From contig MFXJ01000002.1 of NCBI GenBank assembly GCA_001787465.1, positions 9,506 through 17,741 on the forward strand: a stretch of 8,236 bases of DNA. The letters are read 5' to 3'. Under the pieces are notes generated by a model, which saw nothing but the letters and a program-made list of their open reading frames with translations, did no database searches and had not been told where the DNA came from. A program made the position numbers and the translations under genes. Shown here piece by piece: positions 6,633 to 8,236 of the stretch. How positions within the stretch are numbered: the stretch's first letter is position 1; every line of letters begins with the position of its first letter. The stretch is from Candidatus Peregrinibacteria bacterium RIFOXYB2_FULL_32_7 (GTDB lineage Bacteria > Patescibacteriota > Gracilibacteria > UBA1369 > GWF2-33-10).

Positions 6633-6651
6633 GGTAAAATTTAACTTTACC
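6633..6651. repeat. Inverted repeat in the fic leader
   Basis: GGTAAA (6633-6638) and TTTACC (6646-6651) are separated by seven bases. The site lies between the fic -10 box and ATG 6624, over the likely transcription start. It could be an operator for the winged helix of Fic itself, but in such AT-rich DNA a six-base palindrome can arise by chance. Confidence 0.3.
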
Positions 6652-6653
6652 CA

Positions 6654-6683
6654 ATTATACCCAATCTTTGAACTTATTGGATA
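6654..6683 (-). promoter_or_regulatory. Promoter for fic-nlpC
   Basis: A perfect TATAAT (minus strand 6659-6654) sits 18 bases below a poor -35 (TATCCA, 6683-6678). Transcription would start near 6647, giving a leader of about 23 nt before ATG 6624, close to the leader inferred for the COG2403 gene. If the box is real, the upstream TTG at 6654 cannot be translated, which supports the shorter Fic protein. Confidence 0.5.
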
Positions 6684-6760
6684 TGGCTATATTTACAAAA
6701 TAAAATAAATAACATTGACAGAGAGAGAGAGATGTTATCCTGTGCTATTAGCCTTTAAAA
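6655..6760. other. Spacer between the cysteine-rich gene and fic
   Basis: The spacer holds the fic promoter region and a (GA)6 run at 6721-6732. A plus-strand TTGACA at 6715-6720 is followed after 15 bases by TGT plus TATCCT (6736-6741, an extended -10 shape). If active, that plus-strand promoter would transcribe antisense to the cysteine-rich gene, since no convincing plus-strand gene follows. No hairpin-plus-T-run terminator is seen on either strand. Confidence 0.35.
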
Positions 6761-8236
6761 CTATATCTCTTTCAAATAACACTTATCACAATAAACCATC
6801 TCTTCTCGTTTAGGATCAAAAGTACTCTGAATGTTTTCTCCGCATTTCATGCAATTTCTTTTCCAAAGTTTTCTAGGATTTCGTAAATTTAATCTTTTTT
6901 TATGTCTTTCGTCAGGATGTAAATGGGGGACTCCTAATTTATATTTTCTATAAAAATCCAATTCTAATTTCACGATTTTAAATGGGCGATTCGTAGATAT
7001 GCCCTGGCAGGGCATATCTACGGGTAAAATCGCCCAATTCAAAATATCATCAGGTATGTCTTCAATATTTTTTGGCAATAAATGTGCGGGGATCTCTTTC
7101 TCGCATTTTACAATATCTTTTTCATCTAGCCATTTATAATTTTTTGAAATTGCTTCCTCCTTTGTTAAAGGGAAATATTCCTGTGCGTTGGTTTCATTAT
7201 AGGCAAAAGGGGATATTGATGATGGGAAAAATTCCCCAAATTCACCTGTTTTAATCATGTGATTTATTATTTTCGGCACCAAAATTTCATACTCTTCTTT
7301 TGTATATTGTTTATTCAAAATACAATAATTTTTATGTTTCATCCCAACACATCCAAAAAGATCATGACAACCTTGCGGACAAATTTGGCAATAATAGCAA
7401 TCGTAACTTTCCCAAACATTTTCACAAAACAAAGTATGATTGGCATTATATCCTCCTACTGAACATTCATATGACGAATCAATACCCATACCAAAATACG
7501 AAATATCATAATTTTCAAAACTCACTTTCCCTCCCTTTTTTAAATCACAACAGTATTTTGATTTTTCCAAATATTCGCAGTCAAAACAATTAGAACAATC
7601 TTTTGACTGAACAAGATAATCTCCTGTGCAATTTTCCGTATTCTTCTCTTGCATCCATTTCATAAAATATTTTTTCCTAAAATCTAAAAATTCTGTAAAA
7701 ATTTCCTCATTAGTTTTTTGATCCCCAATCCCCGACTTCTCGAGGACTGTTGAGGACAAGTTTTTAATTTCTGCAACTTTTTTTAAATATTCTTCTTTAG
7801 AAAGTTTTTCATTAAAAAATGAATATTGCTGATTTCTTAAATTAATAGATCCAAAGCAGTTTTTACATCCAATTAAATTCGCTGAAAAATGGCAATCATC
7901 AGAGTTATGTGAATCAATTAAAAAACTACAAAAGCTACAATTAGTGCAATTAGAAGACTCATAACAGCCTTCACAATCATAAATTTTGAAGCAGTCCATA
8001 CAATCAAAACAACGATTCATGCCTTTACCATACAAACATTGTTCTGATTCGTCGCTATTGAAAATTAAATAACAATTTTTTAAATATCCAGCATGATTAC
8101 AATAATCTGAATTTTCCATGGTTGTAGAAAGAACTGCCAAAGAAAAATGGGGGACTTGATTACTTAAATCTTCAAATTGCTCAAAAAAACTTTTTGAAAA
8201 GTCAAAATCTCTTCCATATTGCAAAGGAGACCATTT
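6761..8236 (-). CDS. Cysteine-rich, internally duplicated zinc-ribbon protein of unknown function, N-terminus cut by window edge
   Basis: The frame is open to the right edge: before the nominal TTG at 8224 it reads K-W-S-P in frame, so the TTG is internal and the true start lies outside. Of 491 visible residues, 34 are cysteines. Block 1 (about 46-127) repeats Cys every three to nine residues (CFDCMDC, CEGC, CTNCSFC, CKNC). Block 2 (203-296) does likewise (CSNCFDC, CYYCQIC). Each ends in a related tail: FGSINLRNQQYSFFN...KEEY (128-150) and FGCVGMKHKNYCILN...KEEY (294-316), so the protein arose by internal duplication. The C-terminus is a zinc ribbon, CMKC (462-465) and CDKC (483-486). I recognise it as a family frequent in Patescibacteria, sometimes labelled Caib/baif, a label I do not trust. 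Function is unknown; metal binding is the only supportable role. Two translated palindromic elements lie in it. No promoter is visible. Confidence 0.85.
   Translation of the reverse strand, partial: KWSPLQYGRDFDFSKSFFEQFEDLSNQVPHFSLAVLSTTMENSDYCNHAGYLKNCYLIFNSDESEQCLYGKGMNRCFDCMDCFKIYDCEGCYESSNCTNCSFCSFLIDSHNSDDCHFSANLIGCKNCFGSINLRNQQYSFFNEKLSKEEYLKKVAEIKNLSSTVLEKSGIGDQKTNEEIFTEFLDFRKKYFMKWMQEKNTENCTGDYLVQSKDCSNCFDCEYLEKSKYCCDLKKGGKVSFENYDISYFGMGIDSSYECSVGGYNANHTLFCENVWESYDCYYCQICPQGCHDLFGCVGMKHKNYCILNKQYTKEEYEILVPKIINHMIKTGEFGEFFPSSISPFAYNETNAQEYFPLTKEEAISKNYKWLDEKDIVKCEKEIPAHLLPKNIEDIPDDILNWAILPVDMPCQGISTNRPFKIVKLELDFYRKYKLGVPHLHPDERHKKRLNLRNPRKLWKRNCMKCGENIQSTFDPKREEMVYCDKCYLKEI
6983..7036. 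repeat. Nested intragenic palindrome D in the cysteine-rich gene
   Basis: The inner palindrome 6993-7021 has 14-base arms (GTAGATATGCCCTG and CAGGGCATATCTAC) around one G. Outer arms TGGGCGATT (6983-6991) and AATCGCCCA (7028-7036) extend it. Read with the gene it gives I-L-P-V-D-M-P-C-Q-G-I-S-T-N (around residues 402-416), between DDILNWA and RPFKIVKLEL. The arms begin GTAG and end CTAC like element C, but the rest of the stem differs. Confidence 0.8.
7722..7760. repeat. Intragenic element E in the cysteine-rich gene, related to element B
   Basis: The minus strand from 7760 reads CTTGTCCTCAACAGTCCTC, then GAGAAGTCGGGG to 7730. Element B on the plus strand reads CTTGTCCTCGAC, then TTCGATCGGGG (2605-2627). 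Ends are the same; the middle differs, and E carries a duplicated TCCTC ten bases apart. It encodes SSTVLEKSGIGDQK in the linker (about 161-174) between the two cysteine blocks. The two copies are in opposite orientation relative to translation. Confidence 0.6.

Noticed and set aside
6625..6654. TTG start extending Fic by ten residues
   Set aside because: The TTG overlaps a perfect TATAAT box, so it would not be in the transcript; ATG 6624 is preferred.
5551..6654. Fic as part of a two-gene toxin-antitoxin or phage defence island
   Set aside because: The inhibitory motif is in the same chain, there is no small antitoxin gene, and neighbours are housekeeping and envelope genes.
8222..8224. 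TTG as the start of the cysteine-rich protein
   Set aside because: The frame stays open to the window edge and the residues before it (KWSP) fit what I recall of the family, so the gene is truncated by the window.

Overview
The window is AT-rich, densely packed DNA with every supportable protein gene on the minus strand (transcription runs right to left). The low GC, short spacers, in-frame TGG tryptophan codons, TAA/TAG stops, frequent lack of Shine-Dalgarno (SD) sequences, and above all the cysteine-rich protein at the right edge suggest a Candidate Phyla Radiation (Patescibacteria) bacterium. That family is, from memory, common in such genomes. The taxonomic call is an inference; no rRNA or marker tree is available here.

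Layout in transcription order. (1) 8236-6761: a cysteine-rich, zinc-ribbon protein, cut at its N-terminus by the window edge. (2) A 106-136 bp spacer with a (GA)6 run and a -10 box for the next gene. (3) 6624-5551: a Fic protein with its own inhibitory helix and a C-terminal winged helix. (4) 5567-4881: an SH3-like/NlpC-P60 peptidoglycan hydrolase whose start overlaps the fic stop. (5) A 71 bp spacer with a good sigma70-type promoter. (6) 4809-3493: a COG2403 GTPase-like protein of the cyclic 2,3-diphosphoglycerate synthetase family. (7) 3426-1891: a long, divergent MurD. (8) 1826-849: a YrbG-like Na+/Ca2+ exchanger. (9) 834-1: a major facilitator-type membrane protein, cut at its C-terminus by the left edge.

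Fic and NlpC form one transcription unit. The COG2403 protein, MurD, exchanger and transporter probably form a second unit from the promoter at 4841-4869. Two genes concern the wall (MurD makes precursor, NlpC cuts it) and two concern membrane transport, so a cell-envelope theme is reasonable. I see no defence system, mobile element with a transposase, tRNA, rRNA or CRISPR array.

The most unusual content is not a gene family. First, five palindromic elements lie inside two reading frames (three in murD, two in the cysteine-rich gene) and are translated in frame, in the manner of Rickettsia palindromic elements; one core is shared between the two genes in opposite orientation relative to translation. 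Second, the murD start is disrupted by an 8-bp tandem repeat: a well-placed SD and ATG lead into an eight-codon minicistron that stops one base before the TTG from which MurD must start. With a single repeat copy, the same ATG would read straight into MurD.
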